Program-made: the position numbers and the translations under genes
Shown here: positions 1-8,708 of the stretch, in pieces
Layout: each line of letters begins with the position of its first letter
Position numbering within the stretch: position 1 is the first letter of the stretch
The notes under the pieces: model-generated
Told to the model about the DNA's origin: nothing
Seen by the model: the letters and a program-made list of their open reading frames with translations, nothing else
The model's database searches: none
NCBI RefSeq assembly: GCF_013373065.1
Contig: NZ_JABXIN010000011.1
Span: forward strand, 1-64,000
Origin: Algoriphagus sp.
Lineage (GTDB): Bacteria; Bacteroidota; Bacteroidia; Cytophagales; Cyclobacteriaceae
Direction: 5' to 3'
DNA length: 64,000 nucleotides

Positions 1-3000
1 AGACTACGGTTACCTATACCGCTAGGGATATCCATGGCAATACGGAAACTGCGAGCTTCACGGTGACTGTTACGGACAACGAGCTTCCTGTCATCACATG
101 TCCAAATAATATAAGCTCAACCGTTGAGTTTGGTCAGACTGGAAAAGTGATTACTTACGACTTACCTGTTGCAACAGACAACTGTGGAGTTCCAACTGTG
201 GAATTGATCAGTGGCTTAGAAAGCGGACAAGTTTTCCCTTTAGGAATTACTATGGTGACTTATAGAGCAACGGATGCTGCTGGAAATACTGCTGAGTGTA
301 GCTTTACTGTGACAATTACTGAAAGTGAGGATAATGAAGATCCTGTGATCAATGATTGTCCTTCTGATATTACTATTTCAAATGACTCCGGCAATTGTGC
401 AGCGGTTGTTAATTGGATAGCACCAATAGCTACAGACAATAGTGGCTCAGTATCGTTGATAAGTAATTATGAACCAGGTTCAATATTCCCTGTGGGAACG
501 ACTCAGGTGATTTACACAGCAACTGATGGGTCTGGTAATCAGTTTACTTGTAGCTTCAACGTAATAGTAACTGACAACGAATTGCCAATTGTTCTAACTC
601 AAGATCTGGAATTCAGTATTGACGCAGAGGATATAATTACAGTGGACCCATTAGATGTTGATAATGGTTCGTCTGATAACTGTGGAATTGAAAGTTATGC
701 CTTGAGCAAAACAACGTTTACTTCTGGGGATGAAGGAGTGAATGCTGTTACCTTGACGGTTACTGACATTCATGGAAATCAAACTTCTGCTTCTGCTTTT
801 GTTACAATTATTCTCAATTCGGTAGATCCTGGAGATATAGATTCAGATAATGATGGGTTTACTCCGAATCAAGGGGATTGTGACGATACAGATGCAACAG
901 TTTATCCTAATGCTCCTGAGTTATGTGACGGTAAGGACAACAACTGTGACGGAACTGTTGACGAAGGGGTTCAAACCGCTTATTATATCGATGTTGACGG
1001 TGATGGTTACGGAGATGTAAATGCTCAGGCGGTATTTGCCTGCGAGGCTCCTGTGGGCTATGTGGTCGATAATACAGATTGCGACGATTCAGATGCGACA
1101 GTTTATCCGGGAGCACCAGAAGTATGTGACGGTAAGGACAACAACTGCGACGGAAGTATCGATGAGGGTGTACAAACCGCATTCTACATCGATGGAGATG
1201 GAGACGGTTATGGAGACGTAAATGCTCAGGCGATATTTGCCTGTGAAGCTCCTGCAGGCTATGTGACGGATAATTCGGATTGTGACGATTCAGATGCAAC
1301 AGTTTATCCGGGAGCACCGGAAGTCTGCGACGGTAAGGACAACAATTGCGATGGCAGTATCGATGAGGGTGTTCAAACCGCTTACTACTTCGATGGAGAT
1401 GGAGATGGTTACGGAGATGTAAATGCCCAACCAGCATATTTCTGTCTTGCACCAAATGGTTATGTCGATAATAATTTGGATTGTGATGATAAGGATGCAA
1501 ATAAAAACCCTGGTTACCCTGAGTCTTGTACCGAGAATCCATGTGGAGAAAGTTCTGTGATAAGTAGTATTACTGGACCGCTTGATCCTATTCAGGTAAA
1601 TACTCCTATTCAAGTAGATGCCTCGGTTCCTAGCGAAATCCTAGCAGCGAAATGGGTTTGGGATAATGGAGATGAAACTATTCTTGAAGCTCCATTTGAA
1701 AATCTTTCAGCGGAATATACATACACCCAAGCAGGTGTTTATCAAATCCAGTTGATCGTGGTTGATGTTTGCGGAAACGAGTGGATTGGTTTAACAGACC
1801 TTGCGGTAATCTTTGATCCAAACGGTGGGTTTATTACTGGCGGGGGCTGGATATGGTCTCCAAAAGGAGCTTACATTGAGAATGTGGATCTAGAAGGTCG
1901 AGCTAATTTTGGATTTGTCGCCAAATATAGAAAAGGTAGTAACCGAGTAGACGGAAATACCGAATTCCAGTTTAAGAATGGTGATTTGAACTTCAATAGT
2001 TCTTCCCATGAAGATATGTCGCTAGTCATCGCTGGGGCGAAGGGTATCTACAAAGGAACAGGAAAGATAAATGGAGAAGAGGGCTACTCCTTTATGGTGT
2101 CTGCCATTGATGGCGCTTTGAAAGAATCCACTGAGTCTGATAAATTCAGAATCAAGATTTGGGATACTGAAAGTGGAAGAACTGTTTACGATAATCAGTC
2201 CGGTAGTTCAGACTTTGCAGATGCAACGACTGAAATTTCGGGTGGTAATATTGTGATCCACATGCCTCAAAAAGGTAAGAACAAATCCATCGACTCCAAT
2301 TCCTTGGTAACCGTAGATTGGAATACGCCTTTTGAAGAACTGAAGACATATTCTTGGTCTTTGGATACAGGAGATGAATTGCTTGAACTGGAAGTGGATT
2401 GGAATGAAGCGATGTATGATCCTTTGACTCCTGGTTTGCAGCCTATTGAAGGTCAATTGAAAGAATCGATATACACCTCCAGACTACAGAACAGCAAAGT
2501 GGTTATGAATGTCTTGGTGAAGGACAAGCCGATGCCATTGGATATTTTAATAAGCAATGACTTAATCGGAAAGGATGATCTAGAAGGAACAATGATCGGA
2601 ATTCTGTCTACTCAAGATCCGGTTGATTCTATCCATACCTATTCTATGGAACCAAACCCTGATTTTGAGTTGGATGGAGACAAGGTCATCTGGAAAGGAA
2701 GCAAGAATATGAATGCTGCCTATTCAATTAGAATAAACAGTATAGACCGGGCTGGTCAGATTATCTCTAGGGATATCAAGATTAGAAGAGAGTTTGGTGC
2801 CAATGAGGTCAGTCTTTATCCTAACCCTGCCTATGAAGAAACGAATCTGAAGGTTGATTTGTCCAGAGCAGATCAGGTGACGATTCGTGTTTATGATGCT
2901 GCAGGAAGGTTGGTAATGGAGGATAGTGAATTTGTAGAAAAATCCTTAGCTAGAAAGCTTGACTTGAAAGGATTGAGTCCTGGCATGTACCAAGTTCAAG

Positions 3001-3050
3001 TTCAAATTGGGTTTGAAGTAGTTATGAAGCGATTGATAAAAAATCAATAG
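1..3050 (+). CDS. Large secreted surface protein, 5'-truncated by the window edge: HYR domains, MopE-like Cys/Asp repeats, PKD-like domain, C-terminal T9SS sorting domain
   Basis: Frame stays open from base 3 upstream of the listed GTG start at 63. HYR-like motifs (YTATDGSGN.. FTCSFNVIVTDNE), repeated CDDxDATVYPGAPEVCDGKDNNCDGSIDEG, tail SLYPNPAYEETNLKV...GMYQVQVQIG. Confidence 0.85.
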   Translation, partial: TTVTYTARDIHGNTETASFTVTVTDNELPVITCPNNISSTVEFGQTGKVITYDLPVATDNCGVPTVELISGLESGQVFPLGITMVTYRATDAAGNTAECSFTVTITESEDNEDPVINDCPSDITISNDSGNCAAVVNWIAPIATDNSGSVSLISNYEPGSIFPVGTTQVIYTATDGSGNQFTCSFNVIVTDNELPIVLTQDLEFSIDAEDIITVDPLDVDNGSSDNCGIESYALSKTTFTSGDEGVNAVTLTVTDIHGNQTSASAFVTIILNSVDPGDIDSDNDGFTPNQGDCDDTDATVYPNAPELCDGKDNNCDGTVDEGVQTAYYIDVDGDGYGDVNAQAVFACEAPVGYVVDNTDCDDSDATVYPGAPEVCDGKDNNCDGSIDEGVQTAFYIDGDGDGYGDVNAQAIFACEAPAGYVTDNSDCDDSDATVYPGAPEVCDGKDNNCDGSIDEGVQTAYYFDGDGDGYGDVNAQPAYFCLAPNGYVDNNLDCDDKDANKNPGYPESCTENPCGESSVISSITGPLDPIQVNTPIQVDASVPSEILAAKWVWDNGDETILEAPFENLSAEYTYTQAGVYQIQLIVVDVCGNEWIGLTDLAVIFDPNGGFITGGGWIWSPKGAYIENVDLEGRANFGFVAKYRKGSNRVDGNTEFQFKNGDLNFNSSSHEDMSLVIAGAKGIYKGTGKINGEEGYSFMVSAIDGALKESTESDKFRIKIWDTESGRTVYDNQSGSSDFADATTEISGGNIVIHMPQKGKNKSIDSNSLVTVDWNTPFEELKTYSWSLDTGDELLELEVDWNEAMYDPLTPGLQPIEGQLKESIYTSRLQNSKVVMNVLVKDKPMPLDILISNDLIGKDDLEGTMIGILSTQDPVDSIHTYSMEPNPDFELDGDKVIWKGSKNMNAAYSIRINSIDRAGQIISRDIKIRREFGANEVSLYPNPAYEETNLKVDLSRADQVTIRVYDAAGRLVMEDSEFVEKSLARKLDLKGLSPGMYQVQVQIGFEVVMKRLIKNQ
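879..1500 (+). repeat. Three in-frame 201-bp (67-aa) MopE-like tandem repeats plus the start of a fourth degenerate unit
   Basis: CDDxD codons begin at 879, 1080, 1281 and 1482, exactly 201 bp apart. Confidence 0.9.
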
Positions 3051-3073
3051 AAAGGCCCATTGACTTAGAAACA

Positions 3074-3108
3074 AAAAATGCCAGCCCTTCTTTTGGGCTG
3101 GCATTTTT
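3074..3108. terminator. Bidirectional intrinsic terminator between convergent genes
   Basis: Perfect 14-bp stem AAAAATGCCAGCCC-ttctttt-GGGCTGGCATTTTT with T/A tracts on both sides. Confidence 0.9.
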
Positions 3109-3124
3109 GTATTTTTTTAAAAGA

Positions 3125-3727
3125 TTAATTCAAGACTAATGGGAAGGTGATATCTAAATCAGTTTCTCCTCCAGCTTGTACAAAGTTTTCGAAGGTAGGA
3201 TTGTCAGCACCAGGGAAATTTTTATCCAAATCGTGACGCAAGATTACACGCATTTGGGCATTGTTGAAGGAAGGATTTGCAGCTACTGTTACAATTCCTC
3301 TGACACCAATCAATTCTCCTGACTCATCATCATATACATAAGTTAGTGGAGCGGAAGAACCAGAGAAAGCAGAACCTAAGAAGAAGAACTGATGCTCGTC
3401 AGCTTCTTCAATAATTTCCTCCGTTATGTCTTCATTTTCAATACTGTTGAAAACTTCGATTTCCATTTGGTATGTTTTTCCTGCTGTTATATTCACAGTT
3501 TCTACGGTTGGAGCTCCTCCAACCTCAATGCCTTCAGGGTCAGAAGCATCAAAGGAAAAAGTAAGCCCGACAGGATTACCAGCGGCATCCAATTCGGTAA
3601 ACAAGAGTGTGACATCAGTGATTACTTCTCCCTCATTTTCTTGAATTGGATCTTCACTTTCACAAGATGCAAAAGCAAAAGTTCCTGCTGCCATTAAATA
3701 GATAGGTAGTTTTCGTAGGTTTTTCAT
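3125..3727 (-). CDS. Small lipoprotein next to a TonB-dependent receptor
   Basis: Signal peptide with lipobox-like FAFASC; directly downstream of the TonB receptor gene. Confidence 0.7.
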   Translation of the reverse strand: MKNLRKLPIYLMAAGTFAFASCESEDPIQENEGEVITDVTLLFTELDAAGNPVGLTFSFDASDPEGIEVGGAPTVETVNITAGKTYQMEIEVFNSIENEDITEEIIEEADEHQFFFLGSAFSGSSAPLTYVYDDESGELIGVRGIVTVAANPSFNNAQMRVILRHDLDKNFPGADNPTFENFVQAGGETDLDITFPLVLN

Positions 3728-3748
3728 AATTGTTTGATAAATAAATTG

Positions 3749-6055
3749 TTAGAATTGATAGTTGATTTTTATTAAAACATTTCTTCCCATATCCGCAGTG
3801 AAATAACGGAATCGGTTCATGTATTCTTTGTATTCGGTATTGAAAAGGTTTTGCACCTGAAAACCAATATTCAATCTGTTGCCTTGGAAAGGAACTTGAT
3901 ATCGGTAGGCAAAATTGAACAAGGCATAGGCCGGTGGGGCAGGAGCCAAATCAAAGGACGGTTCCCTTTTTTGACGGGCCACCAAAATATTTGAAAGAGA
4001 GAAATTGTGGTTTTTGGATTCGTTGCCTAGTTGATATTGAAGTCCCCAATCCATTCGATCTGAAGGAATGAAAGGGAAAAACTCATCAGTATCAGTATTT
4101 CTAGCTCGGATGATTGAACCTTTAGCGTATGCTTGTAGAGAATTGCTGATTTCATAGCTTCCCGAAAAATCAAAGCCCCAGAAGAAAGCATTGGCTTGCA
4201 AGTATTCGTAAACATTGAATGTGCCACGTAAACTCACAAATGTTTCTCCGGTAGGATTCAAATAAATGTAATCACGGATCTGATTTGCATACAGGGTGAT
4301 TTCTCCGGTAGATTTTTTTCCTTCAAACTCCAATGAATTCACCCATTTCAGGGATTTCTCCGAATTCAAATCGGAATCTCCAATTTCTACTGCCGCTGCC
4401 CCATGATGAAGTCCCTGAGAGAACAATTCATTGACATTGGGAGGTCTCCAAGCTGAACCTAAGTTGGATCGGAAGGAAACCGTTGGGCTGATTTGATAAT
4501 AGGTTCCAAAAAATGCGGTAACATTATTGTAGCTCAAATCCGCTTCCTCTAGTTCATTTCCTATATATCTGGCTGTATTTACGGAGCGATAATCGTATCG
4601 CAATCCACCCTCCAATTCCAAAGGTCCTTTAGAATACTTTTCCATGACATAGAGGCCAGCATTGATCATGTCATAGTTGGGGATCAATGGCGTAACGCCT
4701 GTTCCTGGGACATTTGAGTTGGCTTGCTGAATGACATTGATTCCCCACGTACCGCTGAGTGCATTTTCATGGGTATGGTCCACGAAAAGATCTAGGGTAT
4801 TTGTAAACAGTTCTAAGTCTAAACTGGCCCGACTATTCAAATCACCTCTTCTTCGGTCATATTCCTGACGCTGATTTAGCTGAAAGCCATATTGAATATT
4901 TGCTTTCCATCGGTTATTGAGGTGGTAATGGGCTTTTAATTTGGCAAGGTGATGGCTTACGATCTGTTTAGGATTGGCGATTTCATAGGTGAAATCTGCA
5001 TTGGTAAAAGGACGTCCGTTTTCAATAATTTCCTCCAAATCCGATAAATTACCAGTGTGGGCATCCCGTAGAATCCCCAATTCAGTATTGAAAAAGCTAT
5101 AGTAAAGCTCTGTTCCAATTTTGGAGCTGGTATAATTTAAAGCTCCCGAGAAATTCAGTTCACTCATTCCTGTATTTCCTTGGAAGTATTCTGGGGAGCG
5201 GACGTTTCCTCCTCGTTTGGCCGAACCCTGAACTCGATATCCTAGACCAGCTATTTTTTCAAACCCACTCGCATGGGAAAGGGAAATGTTTCCGGTTCTT
5301 CCATTGGTGCCTCCAACTAGATAGAGATCCGTTTGGTGATTTTTTCCTGTTGGAATTTCTCCAGGATTGACCAAAATAACCCCACCCATCGCTTCTGGCC
5401 CAAAACGAACGGTTTCTGCTCCTTTGATAACCGTAATTTCATTTGCTAAGAATGGGTCGATTTCAGGGGCATGCTCGGCGCCCCACTGCTGTCCTTCCAA
5501 TCGGATTCCATTATTAAGAATCATAATTCGATTGGAGTGCAGACCATGAATGACCGGTTTTGCAATGCTATTTCCTGTAGAAAATGTGGTAACGCCTGCG
5601 ATTCTTTTTAAGCTTTCTCCCAGGTTTTCACCTCTAGCTTCCAAAAGTCTTTCTCCATAAAGGGCGGATACAGCGGTGGTGGTTTGTACTGCATCTCGAT
5701 GACCATGCACTTCAACGCTTCCCAAATCAGTGGCTTCTTCCTCCATTCGGAATGTCTTGTTGAAGGAGCTCGTCGTGAGACTGATTTTTTCTACAATTTC
5801 CTGATGACCCAAAAATTGAATTTTCAACGTGTATTCACCGGGGCAGAGGTTTCTAAATTGAAAATTTCCCGAATTGTCTGTGATCGTTCCTTCTTTTGTT
5901 TCCTCGAGCCAAACGTATGCTCCTGGGATAGTCTCATTATTCTCTAAATGAATTACTTTCCCACGAATAATTAATTTACAATCCTGCCCATTAGCCAAAA
6001 ACACAGGGCTAAGCAGGAGGAATAGACTAAAAACAGAGACCAACAATTGTTTCAC
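3749..6055 (-). CDS. TonB-dependent outer-membrane receptor with N-terminal carboxypeptidase-like regulatory domain
   Basis: GKVIHLENNETIPGAYVWLEETKEGTITDNSGNFQF; plug-domain motifs VIHGLHSNRIMILNNGIRLEGQQWGAEHAPEIDPF; C-terminal beta-barrel end ...INYQF. Confidence 0.9.
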   Translation of the reverse strand: MKQLLVSVFSLFLLLSPVFLANGQDCKLIIRGKVIHLENNETIPGAYVWLEETKEGTITDNSGNFQFRNLCPGEYTLKIQFLGHQEIVEKISLTTSSFNKTFRMEEEATDLGSVEVHGHRDAVQTTTAVSALYGERLLEARGENLGESLKRIAGVTTFSTGNSIAKPVIHGLHSNRIMILNNGIRLEGQQWGAEHAPEIDPFLANEITVIKGAETVRFGPEAMGGVILVNPGEIPTGKNHQTDLYLVGGTNGRTGNISLSHASGFEKIAGLGYRVQGSAKRGGNVRSPEYFQGNTGMSELNFSGALNYTSSKIGTELYYSFFNTELGILRDAHTGNLSDLEEIIENGRPFTNADFTYEIANPKQIVSHHLAKLKAHYHLNNRWKANIQYGFQLNQRQEYDRRRGDLNSRASLDLELFTNTLDLFVDHTHENALSGTWGINVIQQANSNVPGTGVTPLIPNYDMINAGLYVMEKYSKGPLELEGGLRYDYRSVNTARYIGNELEEADLSYNNVTAFFGTYYQISPTVSFRSNLGSAWRPPNVNELFSQGLHHGAAAVEIGDSDLNSEKSLKWVNSLEFEGKKSTGEITLYANQIRDYIYLNPTGETFVSLRGTFNVYEYLQANAFFWGFDFSGSYEISNSLQAYAKGSIIRARNTDTDEFFPFIPSDRMDWGLQYQLGNESKNHNFSLSNILVARQKREPSFDLAPAPPAYALFNFAYRYQVPFQGNRLNIGFQVQNLFNTEYKEYMNRFRYFTADMGRNVLIKINYQF

Positions 6056-6152
6056 GGCTCAAAAATAGTGGGCTTTCTATCTTTAAACCAGAAAAAATGA
6101 AACAAAGTTGCATAAATGGATAAATGGTTGAATTCCTAGAAATTCGGAATGA

Positions 6153-7034
6153 TTACTTTTTCTTTTTTAGCAAATCCAAATCTGAAAGTTGATACTGTGG
6201 CGAACCACCTTGTTGAGAAGCGACATAGGCGCCGACTTTACAGGCGAAATCCAAAGTTTCTGAGATGGGGTGGTTTTCAAGGTAACTTTTAACAAACCCA
6301 CTTAAAAAAGCATCACCGGCACCGATGGTATCGGCAACTTTTACGGAATATCCAGGGTGGGAAATAAATTGGCCCTCTTGATAAATTAAAGCTCCTTTGG
6401 ATCCTAAAGTGATGCAAATAGTCTCCACAGGAAAATGTTTATCTAAAAATTCGCATAGGGCTTCAGCCGTCGGATCAACATTAAAATAATCCCCAAAAGC
6501 GATCAGTTCGTCTTCATTTATTTTAAGGATTTCTGTATAGCCCAAGAGGGTTTCAATGACTTCAAAATCATAATAAGGGGGACGTAGATTGGCGTCGAAT
6601 ACCCTTAGTTCAGTGTGATGCAATAATTCTAAGAGTGTTTGCAAACTTTGATGATTTCGTACACCTAGCGTCCCAAAAACAAGGGCATCGCAGGATTTAG
6701 CGGCTTCAGTAAGCTTGTTTGTATTTTCTATAAAATCCCATGCAACGGGAGAAATAATCGTGTATTTGACGTTTTCTTTATCTCGATTGTCCACCAAAAC
6801 CCTTGAGGTTTCGTGCTGATTGATTTGAATTAACTCATCCGAGGCGCCAAAGCTTCGGAAATGTTCAAGTAGCTTTTCCCCTAGGACGTCTTGACCCACT
6901 GCGGAAATCAATTGACTTTCAAAGCCCATAATGTGAAGATGCAAGGCAACGTTCATACTAGCTCCACCGGGAACATCACCTTCAGGAAGGCAGTCCCACA
7001 ACATTTCACCGAAAACAAGTACTTTATTTAGCAT
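6153..7034 (-). CDS. PfkB-family carbohydrate kinase (fructokinase-like)
   Basis: VFGEMLWDCLPEG..PGGASMNVALHL and the DTIGAGDAFLSGF signature. Confidence 0.88.
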   Translation of the reverse strand: MLNKVLVFGEMLWDCLPEGDVPGGASMNVALHLHIMGFESQLISAVGQDVLGEKLLEHFRSFGASDELIQINQHETSRVLVDNRDKENVKYTIISPVAWDFIENTNKLTEAAKSCDALVFGTLGVRNHQSLQTLLELLHHTELRVFDANLRPPYYDFEVIETLLGYTEILKINEDELIAFGDYFNVDPTAEALCEFLDKHFPVETICITLGSKGALIYQEGQFISHPGYSVKVADTIGAGDAFLSGFVKSYLENHPISETLDFACKVGAYVASQQGGSPQYQLSDLDLLKKKK

Positions 7035-8370
7035 AATTTTGATGTAAGTCTTTTTGAATTTCTTCCAAGGATCGGCCTTTTGTTTCGGGCATTTTGAAGC
7101 GAACCCAGAGTAACTGGATAAACATCATTAGTCCGAAGAATGAAAAGATGTAACCTGGACCGAAGGAATTTGCGAAAAATGGAAAAACATTGGCAATTAA
7201 AGCTGCCATAATCCAATGGGTAAAGGATCCTATTGACTGTCCGTATGCCCTAAGTTCATTGGGGAACATTTCTGAAATAAACACCCAAATAACGGAGCCT
7301 TGACCGATGGCATGCGAAAGTATAAATCCAAACACAAATATCGGAAGCCAAAAGGTAGGGATGCCAGGGCCAAGGAAATTATAAGCCATCAAACTCAATG
7401 AAATAATATAGCCGAAAGAGCCAATGTACATTAATACTTTTCGCCCAAGTTTATCGATCAAATAAAGTCCTAGGAAGGTGCCAAACAAATTGATTAGACC
7501 TATCCCAATGGTAGAAATCAAGGCAGATTCAGTTGAGATGCCTGCCATTTCAAAAATTCGAGGAGCAAAATAAATGATGGCATTGATGCCCGAAACTTGG
7601 TTGAAAAAAGCAATTAGGATGGCTAAGAAGGTACTGGAGAGATATTTTTTATTGAAAAGTACCCCAAAACTTCCTTTGGATTTTACTTGGTTCTCTTCTT
7701 CAATGGCAAGCCGGATAGATTCTTCCACACCTTCTGGATCTGTTCGGGTCAAGATTGCTCTCGCTTCCTCCTGATTATTGTATTTTGAAATTAACCAACG
7801 CGGACTTTCCGGGATTCTGAAAATCATAATGCTGTATATCAAAGCCGGAATGGCCTCGACCCCAAGCATCCATCTCCAGTCTTCAGGCAAATCGGCTGTG
7901 CCAATTAGAAAATTCGATACATAGGCGATTACAATACCAAAAACAATGTTGAATTGATAAAGTGCTACTAAGAGACCTCGGTTTTTGGCTGGAGCGATTT
8001 CGGAAATATACATGGGAGCAACTACTGAGGATGCACCTACTCCCAATCCTCCTATGAATCGAAACAAGGTAAAGCTTTCAATATTCCACGCGAAAGCAGA
8101 ACCTAGGGCGGATATAAAATAGAAAAGGCCAATCCAGAGCAAAGACTTTTTTCGGCCGAATCGATCCGCCGGAATTCCCCCCAGCAAGGCGCCAATGACT
8201 GTTCCATACAGGGCAGAGGCGATGGCCAAGCCGTGTGTCCAATCGTCCAACTTCCATACGTCTTGAATGGCGCGTTCTGCTCCCGAAATTACCGCAGTAT
8301 CAAAGCCAAATAAAAATCCACCCAAGGCAGCAGTGATGGAAATGAAAAAGACATAACGGCCAGTAGACAT
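7024..8370 (-). CDS. MFS sugar porter (XylE-like)
   Basis: GFDTAVISG, DRFGRKKSL, RWLISK, PETKGRSLEEI sugar porter signatures; overlaps the kinase by 11 bp. Confidence 0.9.
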   Translation of the reverse strand: MSTGRYVFFISITAALGGFLFGFDTAVISGAERAIQDVWKLDDWTHGLAIASALYGTVIGALLGGIPADRFGRKKSLLWIGLFYFISALGSAFAWNIESFTLFRFIGGLGVGASSVVAPMYISEIAPAKNRGLLVALYQFNIVFGIVIAYVSNFLIGTADLPEDWRWMLGVEAIPALIYSIMIFRIPESPRWLISKYNNQEEARAILTRTDPEGVEESIRLAIEEENQVKSKGSFGVLFNKKYLSSTFLAILIAFFNQVSGINAIIYFAPRIFEMAGISTESALISTIGIGLINLFGTFLGLYLIDKLGRKVLMYIGSFGYIISLSLMAYNFLGPGIPTFWLPIFVFGFILSHAIGQGSVIWVFISEMFPNELRAYGQSIGSFTHWIMAALIANVFPFFANSFGPGYIFSFFGLMMFIQLLWVRFKMPETKGRSLEEIQKDLHQNYAK

Positions 8371-8708
8371 GTTCGAGAAGGTTCTTTTTTCTTTAATTCA
8401 GGGAATTTAGATCCTGAAATTTTCAATTTTGAATATGCGAAGTTTTTCCTTTTTTGAGTGTTTATTTTTTAAAAAATTAAATTTTAGAAATAATCTTTCG
8501 AATGAGTAAAGTTTTTTGATCGTTTAATTCTAAAAGTAGAAACGATTTAAAAATCATTTTTTTCAATAATAATCAAAATTTTATTTTGCTATTGATGGAA
8601 ATTTACAGAAAGGAACTTTATAAAATTCCTATATTCGCACACATGATAAATGGCCTGTTCTAATCATTTTTGATGGCAGGGAGTTTTGATTAATATAAAC
8701 CCAAATCC

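Noticed and set aside
907-1542. 211-aa minus-strand ORF (and the 1290..1613 minus and 1021..1221 plus ORFs)
   Set aside because: Antisense or frame-shifted shadows of the MopE-like repeat region; low-complexity His/Arg/Leu pattern created by the repeated Asp/Cys/Gly codons.
8371-8708. AT-rich intergenic region before icmF considered as a possible cobalamin riboswitch
   Set aside because: I could not find a B12-box-like conserved core; only short hairpins (for example TTCAGG..CCTGAA and TTCTA-AAAG-TAGAA), so no riboswitch claim is made.
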